A stretch of 64,000 nucleotides of DNA from Nematostella vectensis (taxonomy: Eukaryota; Cnidaria; Anthozoa; Actiniaria; Edwardsiidae), in assembly GCF_932526225.1 (NCBI RefSeq), contig NC_064037.1, forward strand, positions 18,409,471 through 18,473,470, given 5' to 3'. Position 1 is the stretch's first letter, and each line of letters starts with the position of its first letter. The notes under the pieces are model-generated. The model saw only the letters and a list, made by a program, of their open reading frames with translations, was not told the DNA's origin and searched no databases. Shown here piece after piece: positions 1 through 12,600 of this stretch. The position numbers and the translations under genes were made by a program.

Positions 1-557
1 CATATAAGATATAGTGAATTTTACATACTACACACAGCTTTTTTAAACTCTATTTTTGTCGCTCTTCTAGTAAATTTGTCATATAGGATATAGTGAATTT
101 TACATACGACACACAGCTTTTTTAAACTCTATTTTTGTCGCTCTTCTAGTAAATTTGTCATTTAAGATATAGTGAATTTTACATACTACACACAGCTTTT
201 TTAAACTCTATTTTTGTCGCTCTTCTAGTAAATTTGTTATATAGGATATAGTGAATTTTACATACTACACACAGATTTTTTAAACTCTATTTTTGTCGCT
301 CTTCTAGTAAATTTGTCATATAGGATATAGTGAATTTTACATACGACACACAGCTTTTTTAAACTCTATTTTTGTCACTCTTCTAGTAAATTTGTCATAT
401 AGGATATAGTGAATTTTACATACGACACACAGCTTTTTTAAACTCTATTTTTGTCACTCTTCTAGTAAATTTGTCACATAGGATATAGTGAATTTTACAT
501 ACTACACACAGCTTTTTTAAACTCTGTTTTTGTCGCTCTTCTAGTAAATTTGTCAGA
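1..557 (+). repeat. 79-bp tandem array, ~7 copies
   Basis: Seven head-to-tail copies of an AT-rich 79-bp unit containing ATATAGTGAATTTTACATAC and CTCTTCTAGTAAATTTGT. Copies differ by a few bases. The array is cut by the window edge. Confidence 0.97.
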
Positions 558-1600
558 TAGGATATAGGTCAGGCACACTAGGTTGGAGCTGTAGGTAATC
601 TTTGTATACATTAAATCATATCAGAACCAGTTTATTTTTGTGATTTGAAGCCCTTTTGCTGTGAAAATGGGTTTAAAAATATGATAATAATCATCCATGC
701 TTTCTCTACCAAAAATAAAATGTCGTGAAAATTTGGATGAGCAAAAAAAGCCTTTGGGTGAAGTATTACTGTTTGATATACTTTATGGAAATACCTCGTC
801 TATTAAGTCCTCTGATGTACATATAGTACCATAAGTACTATAGTTGAGTTGAACAATTCTGAACTGTATTTATAGATTTTTGTGGAACCAAATTTAGCCC
901 ACTCATGTTTTTGTTACAGTTTTAATAATTGAAGCACATTTTAATTCCACTTGGTTTGTTTGATTTTATTCTCCAAAACTCACAAAATCGCGAAAATAAA
1001 GTGACCTGGTTTTTATGAAAATAGCGAAATTGCGATAATAAAGTGTCACAAAATATGGCGAAAATCGCGAAAATGTAAGTCGCGAAAGTGTAATAAGGTA
1101 GTTTGTGTATTTGCAAGGGTTGTCCAATACATAGACAAATCTTTGCATGACATTGTCTGAAACAATCATATTAGCGTATTAGAGAAAATCGAGGTAAAAC
1201 AATGGAAGGGAACAATGCCATGTATATTTGTGTTTGCCAGAGTATTGGACTATTATCTGGTATTTGCTTTAGCAGTTTCACAACTTCAAACACACATTCA
1301 ATGCAGACTTTCAATTCAGAGCTGTAGTTTCACCCTTGCACCACCAGCAGAAGCCTTATCATAGCTTGGATAGCATAGGCTTTGCCACTCCAGAGGCTTG
1401 TGGTGGTAAAAGGGTTTTAGCCATCATCTTACCAAGGTCAAAGTCATATTGAAGAAAGTTTGTTCTCCCTCCCCCCTCAGCAGATGCAAAGTAAAGGAAG
1501 AAAAAAATTTCAAGAGATTTCCAGGAATGGTTTTATGAAAATGTTTAACTAAGATCTGATTTATCAAGTACCCCAGCTGACAATCTTGACTGTTTCCATA
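558..1600. other. non-coding, no recognised feature
   Basis: About 1 kb of AT-rich single-copy sequence. I see no exon with a MED23 match, no long ORF and no clear transposon ends. The missing 5' exon of MED23 could not be located here. Confidence 0.6.
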
Positions 1601-1601
1601 A

Positions 1602-3545
1602 TCAGATAAAGGGGCATAAGCTATCTTATAATATTAAGATATTGATAACAGATAAGGGGGCATAAGCTATCTTATAATATTAAGATATTGATAACAGATA
1701 AGGGGGCATAAGCTATTTTATAATATTAAGATATTGATAACAGATAAGGGGCATAAGCTATTTTATAATATTAAGATATTGATAACAGATAAAGGGGCAT
1801 AAGCTATCTTATAATATTAAGATATTGATAACAGATAAGGGGGCATAAGCTATCTTATAATATTAAGATATTGATAACAGATAAGGGGCATAAGCTATCT
1901 TATAATATTAAGATATTGATAACAGATAAAGGGGCATAAGCTATCTTATAATATTAAGATATTGATAACAGATAAGGGGGCATAAGCTATCTTATAATAT
2001 TAAGATATTGATAACAGATAAAGGGGCATAAGCTATCTTATAATATTAAGATATTGATAACAGATAAAGGGGCATAAGCTATCTTATAATATTAAGATAT
2101 TGATAACAGATAAGGGGGCATAAGCTATCTTATAATATTAAGATATTGATAACAGATAAGGGGGCATAAGCTATCTTATAATATTAAGATATTGATAACA
2201 GATAAAGGGGCATAAGCTATCTTATAATATTAAGATATTGATAACAGATAAGGGGCATAAGCTATCTTATAATATTAAGATATTGATAACAGATAAGGGG
2301 GCATAAGCTATCTTATAATATTAAGATATTGATAACAGATAAGGGGGCATAAGCTATCTTATAATATTAAGATATTGATAACAGATAAGGGGGCATAAGC
2401 TATCTTATAATATTAAGATATTGATAACAGATAAGGGGCATAAGCTATTTTATAATATTAAGATATTGATAACAGATAAGGGGATATAAGCTATCTTATT
2501 ATATTAAGATATTGATAACAGATAAGGGGCATAAGCTATTTTATAATATTAAGATATTGATAACAGATAAGGGGGCATAAGCTATCTTATAATATTAAGA
2601 TATTGATAACAGATAAGGGGGCATAAGCTATCTTTATAATATTAAGATATTGATAACAGATAAGGGGCATAAGCTATCTTATAATATTAAGATATTGATA
2701 ACAGATAAGGGGGCATAAGCTATCTTATAATATTAAGATATTGATAACAGATAAGGGGCATAAGCTATTTTATAATATTAAGATATTGATAACAGATAAA
2801 GGGGCATAAGCTATCTTTATAATATTAAGATATTGATAACAGATAAGGGGGCATAAGCTATCTTATAATATTAAGATATTGATAACAGATAAGGGGCATA
2901 AGCTATTTTATAATATTAAGATATTGATAACAGATAAGGGGGCATAAGCTATCTTATAATATTAAGATATTGATAACAGATAAGGGGCATAAGCTATTTT
3001 ATAATATTAAGATATTGATAACAGATAAGGGGGCATAAGCTATCTTATAATATTAAGATATTGATAACAGATAAGGGGGCATAAGCTATCTTTATAATAT
3101 TAAGATATTGATAACAGATAAGGGGCATAAGCTATCTTATAATATTAAGATATTGATAACAGATAAGGGGGCATAAGCTATCTTATAATATTAAGATATT
3201 GATAACAGATAAGGGGCATAAGCTATTTTATAATATTAAGATATTGATAACAGATAAGGGGGCATAAGCTATCTTTATAATATTAAGATATTGATAACAG
3301 ATAAGGGGGCATAAGCTATCTTTATAATATTAAGATATTGATAACAGATAAGGGGGCATAAGCTATTTTATAATATTAAGATATTGATAACAGATAAGGG
3401 GGCATAAGCTATCTTATAATATTAAGATATTGATAACAGATAAGGGGCATAAACTATTTTATAATATTAAGATATTGATAACAGATAAGGGGGCATAAAC
3501 TATTTTATAATATAAGATATTGATAACAGATAAGGGGCATAAGCT
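1602..3545 (+). repeat. 45-46-bp tandem array, ~42 copies
   Basis: The unit contains GATAACAGATAAGGGGCATA followed by AGCTATCTTATAATATTAAG. Copies differ mainly in the number of Gs (four or five) and in TTTTATAA versus CTTATAA. It ends about 45 bp before MED23 exon 1. Confidence 0.97.
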
Positions 3546-3590
3546 TATGATAAGCTACTGTAATATTGAGAGCATTTTTCTGACCCACAG

Positions 3591-3678
3591 CTGCTTGGTA
3601 CAGAAAGAAAGTGACAATGTTGATGTCGAGGCATTATTTCTCAAGCTGTTCAAGCCATTTTGGGTGAAGCTTCCAGCA
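3591..3678 (+). CDS. MED23: MED23 exon 1 of window
   Basis: Encodes CLVQKESDNVDV through FWVKLPA, matching the N-terminal region before the ESxE motif of animal MED23. The acceptor is TGACCCACAG and the donor GTAAGT. It begins with the last base of a codon, so at least one coding exon lies upstream. I did not find that exon in bases 1-3590. Confidence 0.82.
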
Positions 3679-6600
3679 GTAAGTTCCATTGTTTTACATT
3701 ATCCTATCCTGCATTATCTATTTATCATGACTGCCTGTTGAAGAGGGGTGAGGGGTAAAACTGTGACAATACAGTCGATTGACAAAGGGTTGTCGTCAAA
3801 TGGCTTAGTGACTAAAAGATAAGCCTGCATGTAAGCATGGGTAAAAACCACTGAAGTGCCTAGCTGCATATATTAGCCACTGCATAACTTCAGTATATGC
3901 GGTATACTCAGCAGCAGACATGTAAGTTAAGGTCATGGCAATTAATGTAGTCAGTATCCAGAGGTGTGAGCCAGTCATCACTAACCGCTCTTTATTTCTT
4001 TCAAGAATCCTGCAAGACTATCCTAACAGAGTTCTTTATGTTTCTCAGGAGTCCCGCAAGACTATCCTAACAGAGTTTTTTATGTTTCTCAGGAGTCCCC
4101 CAAGACTATCCTAACAGAGTTCTTTATGTTTCTCAGGAGTCCCGCGAGACTATCCTAACAGAGTTCTTTATGTTTCTCAGGAGTCCCGCGAGACTATCCT
4201 AACAGAGTTTGTGGCCTACATTCATCAGCAGAATAATCTCAGAAGAATAGAGTTATGTTTTGGTTTGCTTGCAAGTCTTGTTGCAAATAGTGTAGTATTA
4301 CCAAGGTTAGTAAGGATTACATTTTTTTCATAGTATCATTGTGCTGCAAATTCATATTTTTCCCCCATTTGTATTCAAATTTGTTCTGGCAGAATTGTGT
4401 TTGTGTTTATGGTGGATTAACCTCCTTCTCTATGCCCATATCAAGGTCTGTGTGTGAGGCTGTTTTGAAGTCAGAGCATCTGAAATTTGATGATGAAGTT
4501 AAATGGTGCAAATCATTTCAACTTTTAAGGGTAATTTCAGGCGGTACTGACTACAAGGTAAAGTTTGACAATCTATTACATACCAGTAATAACCCTTCAC
4601 TTTGTGAATCTATTCAGAGACTATTAGGTGTACAGGGCAGATAGTGGATTCATGTCTTCTGATATTAGGGTAGATGTACATTCCAGGTAGAGGTCTGATG
4701 TCGTCTTGTATTAGGGTAGGTGTAAGTCCAGGTAGGGGACTGATGTCTTCTTGTATCAGGGTAGGTGTACAGTGCAGGTAGGGGACTGATGCCTTCTTAT
4801 ATAGGAAAATAGTTATTGATGTGGCTTGCATGATAGTTCACCATGATTATTTAGACACTAATCATGCAAATGTGTGATTTGTAGCTGGAAATCTACAGAT
4901 GATTAGCATAAAAGTGCCTTCCTTTGTGAAATCCATATCCAATTTCACAAACATTGTTTTGTTTATTTCATTCTATTGTTTCTTTCAAAAATTGGTTTTA
5001 ATTATTTATCATCTTCTTATTTCTATTTTGCTACAGGGCTGCCGAGATGTACTTAGTCTTGTTTTTCAAAAATTTAATTTGATTCCAAAAGAGCCAGACC
5101 CAGCCTATACAGACCGCATAGAATGTGCAGTAAAGGTATGAGAGAGGGTCACAGGGGAGAGAAAGACATACTTGATATAGTTCAACTTTTTGCCTTAATT
5201 ACATATCCCAGAAAAGAGACAATGGTATTCCTTCATACCATGTTTAGTTTTTTTATAAACTTTATGTATGTGTACTGTTGTACAGGGTAAGTGCTTAAGT
5301 GGGAAAGGCTTTGAATATATAGGCAGGGCTTCTGGAATTACGCACATGTGCAGAAACGTGTAATTTGGCTTTTTCCGCGTAATCCGCATAATCCACAAAT
5401 TCCCACGTAATCCCGCGTAATTTGGTTAAATTTTGAAAGACAAAACATTTAATTGCACAGCTGATGTGTTCTTTCAGGGTTTATACCTCTATTTCTTGTA
5501 GAAAAAGAGAGATATTCTTCGTAAGAGTGTGATATTTCGAACTGAATTTTGAAAACAAATAAAATGACTAGGTGCTCTTTGCTAAACAGCGAAGGCCTAG
5601 GACTAATAATAAAATACCTTTTTTAATTGGCTGGTGGCTAGGAGCCAATAAAAACTTGCCTAAGATATTTTCACGCAAAAAATAACCTTTTCAAGTTATT
5701 TCATGCTTTCCTTCGGTACAAAATGTAGTTTGGGCGTAGCAGTTGATATTCCGTGTAATTTAGTGCGTAATTCAGTAAAGAATCCCACGTAATTTTGAGT
5801 TTTTTCACGCGTTATTCCAGAAGCCCTGTATAGGGGAAAGTTCATTTATTATCCCGAGGTGGGATGTGAGGATACTGTGGGGGGGCCTTGAGAAATTTTT
5901 TAGGTCTAAAGGGGGGGTGGTATCGAAAGTGTATGGATTTTAAAAGGGGGGTCACTGACTCCTTTGGGTGTTGTCTCTACTATATAATTTGACGAAGTTT
6001 CTAATTAGACTTCTTGGCTTAACTTGTCTCGGTTTGTGGGCAGTTATTTGGCATGAACAATCCAGGAGTCCAGGATACATATTAAGCCACCTTTTATCTA
6101 TGCAATGCAAATCTGTTTCTAATCAGACTTCTTGGCTTAAGTTGTCTCGGTTTGTGGGCAGTTATTTGGCATGCACAATCCAGGAGTCCAGGATACGTAT
6201 TAAGCCACATTTTATCTATGCAATGGAAACCTGTATACACCCTAAATACATCTTTTTTTTTTATGGTTTCCGCTATATAATATTAAAAAGTGCTTATGTT
6301 CCATATCTAAAATATAAACAAAAAATTTTAATGCTATAAGCGATTATTCTCCATCATCATAATCCTCGTTTCTCTTTCTGAGTATGCCTTTCTTTGCTCC
6401 TTCTTTCTTCGATTTTCGAGAGGGGAGGGCACCGAAAATATGGGGGAAGCCTAAGGGGGGGGCATGGTCAACTAAATTTATCCCTTACTTTTATCAAAAT
6501 CCTCATGCCCCCCCTCAGGATAATAAATGAACTTTCCCTAGAAAGAAAATGAATGAAATAATTTCTTAGGTGTGTCTTATTTCCCCCAAAGAAAACCTGA

Positions 6601-9600
6601 AAAAAGCACACGTTTTCACGCAATAAGTTACACGTCTCATTCTGTTTGCTATGTCAACCTAACTCTATTCGTTTTGCCAATAAGTGACAGTATATTTATG
6701 CTGTTTAAACACTGTGACATCTTAACTTTATTCATTCTGCCGACAGGTTGTACAGTATATACTTGACAGGAAAGCCTGTCTTCTTCCAGCCTACTTTGTA
6801 ATTAATGAGGTAAGTTCATGTTTGCTAGGGAATCAAAGTATAGCAGACCTTGGAGGTGCATCTACAAGGTGTTTGGGGGATTTAAAACCCTTGAGATGCC
6901 AAGGAGAGAAACTTAAAAAGAGAAGGGCAAGACTTCCCCGAGGAACGTAGGATGTGGAAAGTAGCTATTTCCATAGTGCCACCTAGCAAAAAGCTAGATC
7001 CACTCCTGGATCTGTTCTTTATGTTTCTGAGTATGATTGATATCTTTACTGCAGATCTTTAAAGATTTTCCTGAAGGGAAGGCAACCCCACATTGGGTAG
7101 GTATAAAGTTGAGCTCAATATCATCGTTGCGTTTTTGATTGGCTTAGTGCACATAACACAACACTATACATGTCATGCAACACTATACATGTCACGCAAC
7201 AACTTCTGGTCTAAAAAACAATTTGCCTCTAATTATGTCGACTGTTCCTCATTATTGACGGCTAATAACAATTTATAATGATAACGATTTTCGTGTTTTT
7301 GTTTCCTGGCAAATATTCGCTTTGCTTCTCCGTTTATCACATTGTTCACTATCCCAAAAGAGTCAAAAGTTTGTTTCCTGGCAAATATTCGCTTTGCTTC
7401 TCTGTTTATCACATTGTTCACTATCCCAAAAGAGTTAAAAGTTTGCAAGGATAATGCCCACCATAGAAGCAAAATAATGATTGTTGCAAAAAAAAAAAAC
7501 GTTAACACTACGATGTTTAATTTGCTCCTTTCTTTACCATAGTCTCTGAGCAAGCTTCTGTCCGATTATGTAGACAGCTTCCGACCTCTTGCTCACATGG
7601 TTACCGTCACGGGCCGTCCACTGCTCCTGCCAATCATTGGGCATCCCAGCTCATCTATTGGTGTATGGAAACTGGATCCGGCAACACTCAGCTTCCCCAT
7701 GAAGGGCTTGCTCCCCTATAACAAGGTAGTCATGGCGATTTGCAGATCTAGACTAAGCCCTATAACAAGGTAGTAATGACGATTTGCAGATCTAGACTCA
7801 GTTCTATAACAAGGTAGTAATGACGATTTGCAGATCTAGACTTAGTTCTCTAACAAGGTAGTAATGGCGATTTGCAGATCTAGACTTAGTTCTCTAACAA
7901 GGTAGTAATGGCGATTTACAAGTCTAGACTAAGCCCTATAACAAGGTAGTCATGGCGATTTACAAGTCTAGACTAAGCCCTATAACAAGGTAGTAATGGC
8001 GGTTTACAGATCTAGACTCAGTTCTATAACAAGGTAGTAATGACGATTTGCAGATCTAGACTTATTTCTCTAACAAGGTAGTAATGGCGATTTACAAGTC
8101 TGGACTAAGCCCTATAACAAGGTAGTAATGGCGATTTGCAAGTCTAGACTAAGCCCTATAACAAGGTAGTAATGGCGATTTACAAGTCTAGACTAAGCCC
8201 TATAACAAGGTAGTAATGTCGATTTACAAGTCTAGACTAAGCCCTATAACAAGGTAGTAATGGGGATTTACAAGTCTAGACTTAGCCCTATAACAAGGTA
8301 GTAATGGCGATTTACAAGTCTAGACTAAGCCCTATAACAAGGTAGTAATGTCGATTTACAAGTCTAGACTAAGCCCTATAACAAGGTAGTAATGGTGATT
8401 TACAAGTCTAGACTTAGCCCTATAACAAGGTAGTAATGGCGATTTACAAGTCTAGACTAAGCCCTATAACAAGGTAGTAATGGTGATTTTTATGATCTAG
8501 ACTTAGTTCTATAACAGGGTAGTAATGGCGATTTACAGATCTAGACTTAGTTCTATAACAAGGTTTTTTTTGGTACAGGCTGCAATTCCTTGACTGGAAG
8601 TGCCTATTTCCATGTAGGATGAACCACAGAGTTTATTTAGGCCTTGATACTATAATACTTAATGCAATAATAATATTAATTTCCACCGCATATTTTATTA
8701 GGCCTTGATACTATAATATATATTGCAATAATACTATTAATTTCCATCGCAGAGTTTATTCAAGCCTCAGAAGAACCTTCTCCAGTACGTTATTGGTCAG
8801 CCTTATTCTCGTGAGATCATTTGTTCAATGCTGGGGCTGAATAAACAGGTATGCCGACCCAACACCTATTTTGTTTGTGTGCGTGCATAGTAGACTGTAT
8901 GCGCTTTGCGCGCGCGCCTGCATTCATCCCATATTCGACATCTTTTTGTTGCAATGATATTTCTCTGCTTTCTTCTTTGCTTTGCTTTGCTATTAACAGC
9001 CTTTAACTATGAAAGGGAATGGAATGGTTTCGAATACAATCAGGAAAAACATTGTTATTATGACGTCACTATTAACTAAACACATCGAGACGCTGTTTGC
9101 CCTCTTGCAAAGACCACTGACACGATGGGGCAACAGCCATCTCGACACTACCAGAGTTTTTCAGGGCGTGATCATGATTGCTCGGTGGTTAACATTCCAA
9201 GACAAGCTTCTCTTCCAAAGTTCTCTTGCTCCCCAGAGAGGAGTAGCATTAGGTCTAGAGAATACAAATACAATAGATTGAGGTTTGTCCCGAAAACCTC
9301 AAGAACTAGCTTAGACGTACTCCTAGATGAGGTCTTTGAGAAGGTCTGTAAGTCAGAAACAAAGTTGAACACGAAGCCGAACAAGGTCCAGCGGCCTGAG
9401 AAGCCAAGAAGAAAATGCAAGAAAGAGGAAGAATTTGACATGGCTGCCGTGGATGCGTTACTTTGCGAGATGGACAAGTTACTAAAACATCATCCTCTTA
9501 ATTAAATTGATTTATCATAAGACACGCGATTGTACTTTAGAGTAGCTGATTGTTAGTAGATAAGTTATTGATTGTTTGTACCAAGATTCGGTTCAAAAAG

Positions 9601-12600
9601 TGAAGCGAAAATTGCAAAATAATAAAGAACCTTTCGCAAATTATTGTTATCGTTTGCGGTTGTTTGCGCACGATTACACTTTTTCTTGTCATTCGGACGC
9701 GCGCTGTTTTATCTATACTCCGGCTAAGTCGTGATTACTTTAAAGTCTTTCCATGAGGGAGATATTTCTTTTTTATAAGACAACAAATACTAGCGCACAA
9801 TTGTTTAAATGACATTTACTAGGAGAGTTCCATAGGTTGATTCAAAGAAATTCTGAAATTACTGCGACTTTGAAAGCGATTGCAGAGACCGATGAAAACA
9901 TCGGCAAAATCTGGACTAAAATCCTCGGGCTTCAGGATAACTGGCCATTAACGTCAAGTGAAGAAAGCTTCCGTGTGATCAATGACCTCTTGAAAAAGAT
10001 TGACAAAGTCATAGATTTCCAGCCAACCTCACCGAAGCCGGGGAAAAAAGAACAAGACCAGTCAGCACTGGCGACCTTCTACCCCGAGACCGACCATCAG
10101 CTTACCTCCACAGGCACAAGGTTCCATTACTCAAAACGCCTATAGACCTGCCTAATCCGGCCACACTATACCGCCCAAAGACAAGTCACGACCCCTCGTG
10201 CCCTATCACATCGTCTATGATTGCCTGTGCAGCGTACCAACAAGGTGGGACCCACACCGCGTGCACGTGCTGGGAGGGACACAAAGGATCCCACAGGGAT
10301 CATGAAACGGGCGCAGCATGAGATCGAGGCGACTTTTAGGTACGCGTGCTTCCCCGATGGAGTGCCTGACCCTAAGGTTATCAAGAGTGCCTCTTCGAGA
10401 AGATCTTCCACTTGTTAGCCGCCCTCTAGGCCCAAGGCTGCTCCTCGATGTGCCCAAGGTAGAGGAAGTCGAGAGCACGGAAGAAGACGCCATTGTAAAG
10501 GCATCAATGGATTCTCATTACGAGGAGACGAAAAGCTACATCTCAGCTATGATGCGGAGAATATAGCACTCATGGAGGAAATAGTGATGCGATCTCGTAC
10601 TGATGGAGGAAATTGCAATGGGATCTTGCACTGATGGAGGAAATAGCGATGGGATCTCGCACTGATGGAGGAAATAGTGATGGGATCTCGTACTGATGGA
10701 GGAAATAGTGATGGGATCTCACACTGATGGAGGAAATAGTGATGGGATCTCGTACTGATGGAGGAAATAGTGATGGGATCTCACACTGATGGAGGAAATA
10801 GCGATGGGATCTCACACTGATGGAGGAAATAGTGATGGGATCTCACACTGATGGAGGAAATAGCGATGGGATCTTGCACTGATGGAGGAAATTGTGATGG
10901 GATCTCGTACTGATGGAGGAAATAGTGATAGGATCTTGCACTGATGGAGGAAATTGTGATGGGATCTCGTACTGATGGAGGAAATAGTGATAGGATCTCA
11001 CACTGATGGAGGAAATAGCGATGGGATCTAGCACTGATGGAGGAAATAGTGATGGGATCTTGCACTGATGGAGGAAATAGTGATAGGATCTTGCACTGAT
11101 GGAGGAAATAGTGATAGGATCTTGTACTGATGGAGGAAATAGTGATGGGATCTTGCACTGATGGAGGAAATAGTGATAGGATCTTGCACTGATGGAGGAA
11201 ATAGTGATGCGATCTCGTACTGATGGAGGAAATAGTGATGGGATCTCACACTGATAGAGGAAATAGCGATGGGATCTCACACTGATGGAGGAAATAGCGA
11301 TGGGATCTTGCACTGATGGAGGAAATAGTGATAGGATCTCACACTCATGGAGGAAATAGTGATGGGATCTCACACTGATGGAGGAAATTGTGATGGGATC
11401 TCGCACTGATGGAGGAAATAGTAATGGGATCTCGTACTGATGGAATAAATAGCGATGGGATCTCACACTCATGGAGGAAATAGTGATGGGATCTCACACT
11501 CATGGAGGAAATAGCGCGGGGATCTCGCACTGCTGAACTCGAGGATGAGGAAAATAAAGTGTACAACAAGGAAAAGGTGGAGTTCACTGGTGGCGATGGG
11601 GAGTTAGCCTTGATGAGAGAGATCAGTAGCTTGCCTGCTGCCAGTGATCCGGTAAACATGTGGGGGCATTTGACCCTACTACACCAACTCACAACACATT
11701 ATTTCTAGCCGTGTGTTTATCGTTGCTACAAGGAGTATGGGGTGAAGGGTCATCAAGTATCATCAGGGCCATCATTTAAGGGTCATCAAAGGTCATCAAT
11801 CAAGGGCCATTAACCAAGAGCCATAAAGGAAAATCAAGGGTCATCAATCGAGGGGTATCAAGGGCCATCAACAGAGATCTTGTAGAAGCCAACAGTTATG
11901 TTTGTTTAGGAATAGCGGTGTTCACAACCTGTCAAGAAAAATATCGATTAGGTAGATAACTGTTTATTTCAAGCAGATATCATGACAAAGTGCAAAAAAC
12001 AGCGCTGTTTGGCTTGTATTCCTTCCCCAGCAAAAACAGCGCTGTTTGGCTTGTATTCCTTCCCCAGCAAAAACAGTGCTGTTTGGCTTGTATTCCTTCC
12101 CAGCAAAAACAGCGCTGACTTACATCTGATTCTCTTCCCAGCAAAACCAGTGCTGTTTTGACTTGTATCCTCTCCACAGCAAAAACAGCGCTGTTTGGCG
12201 CTCGAGGAACTTCTCGTGGACCTTATCGTCATCGCCATGGAGAAATCTGAACACGACCAGTCGGGACTTGATGACACTGCCTGTCAGTTGCTATGGCAAC
12301 ACCTATCCAGCCATCTCATCTTCTTCGTGCTGTTCCAGTTTGCGAGTTTTCCACACATGGTGCTAGCGCTTTATGACAAGGTAAATGCTAGCAAAATGTT
12401 TTCCACTCATATATACAATATATATAGATATACATATATATACAAGATATCCTCTGCTTCCTGTATGACGATTCAGCTAAACTTCAGAATACCCGTCATT
12501 GCATTTTCCTTGCTCGTTTTGTAGATTATGAGATTATGAATTATGAGAGGAATTGAGCTGTTAAGTCTCATTGTGGACTATTTGTGGAGGAGTATTCCAA

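Noticed and set aside
1-557. CTCTTCTAG in the 79-bp array as repeated acceptors of an upstream MED23 exon
   Set aside because: No coding sequence with a MED23 match follows any copy or the last unit, so a junction origin cannot be supported here.
10570-11692. - strand open frames with SLFPPSVRDPI-like repeats
   Set aside because: Antisense of the 31-bp array. Three units give a 93-bp in-frame period, and there is no start or end sequence with coding character.
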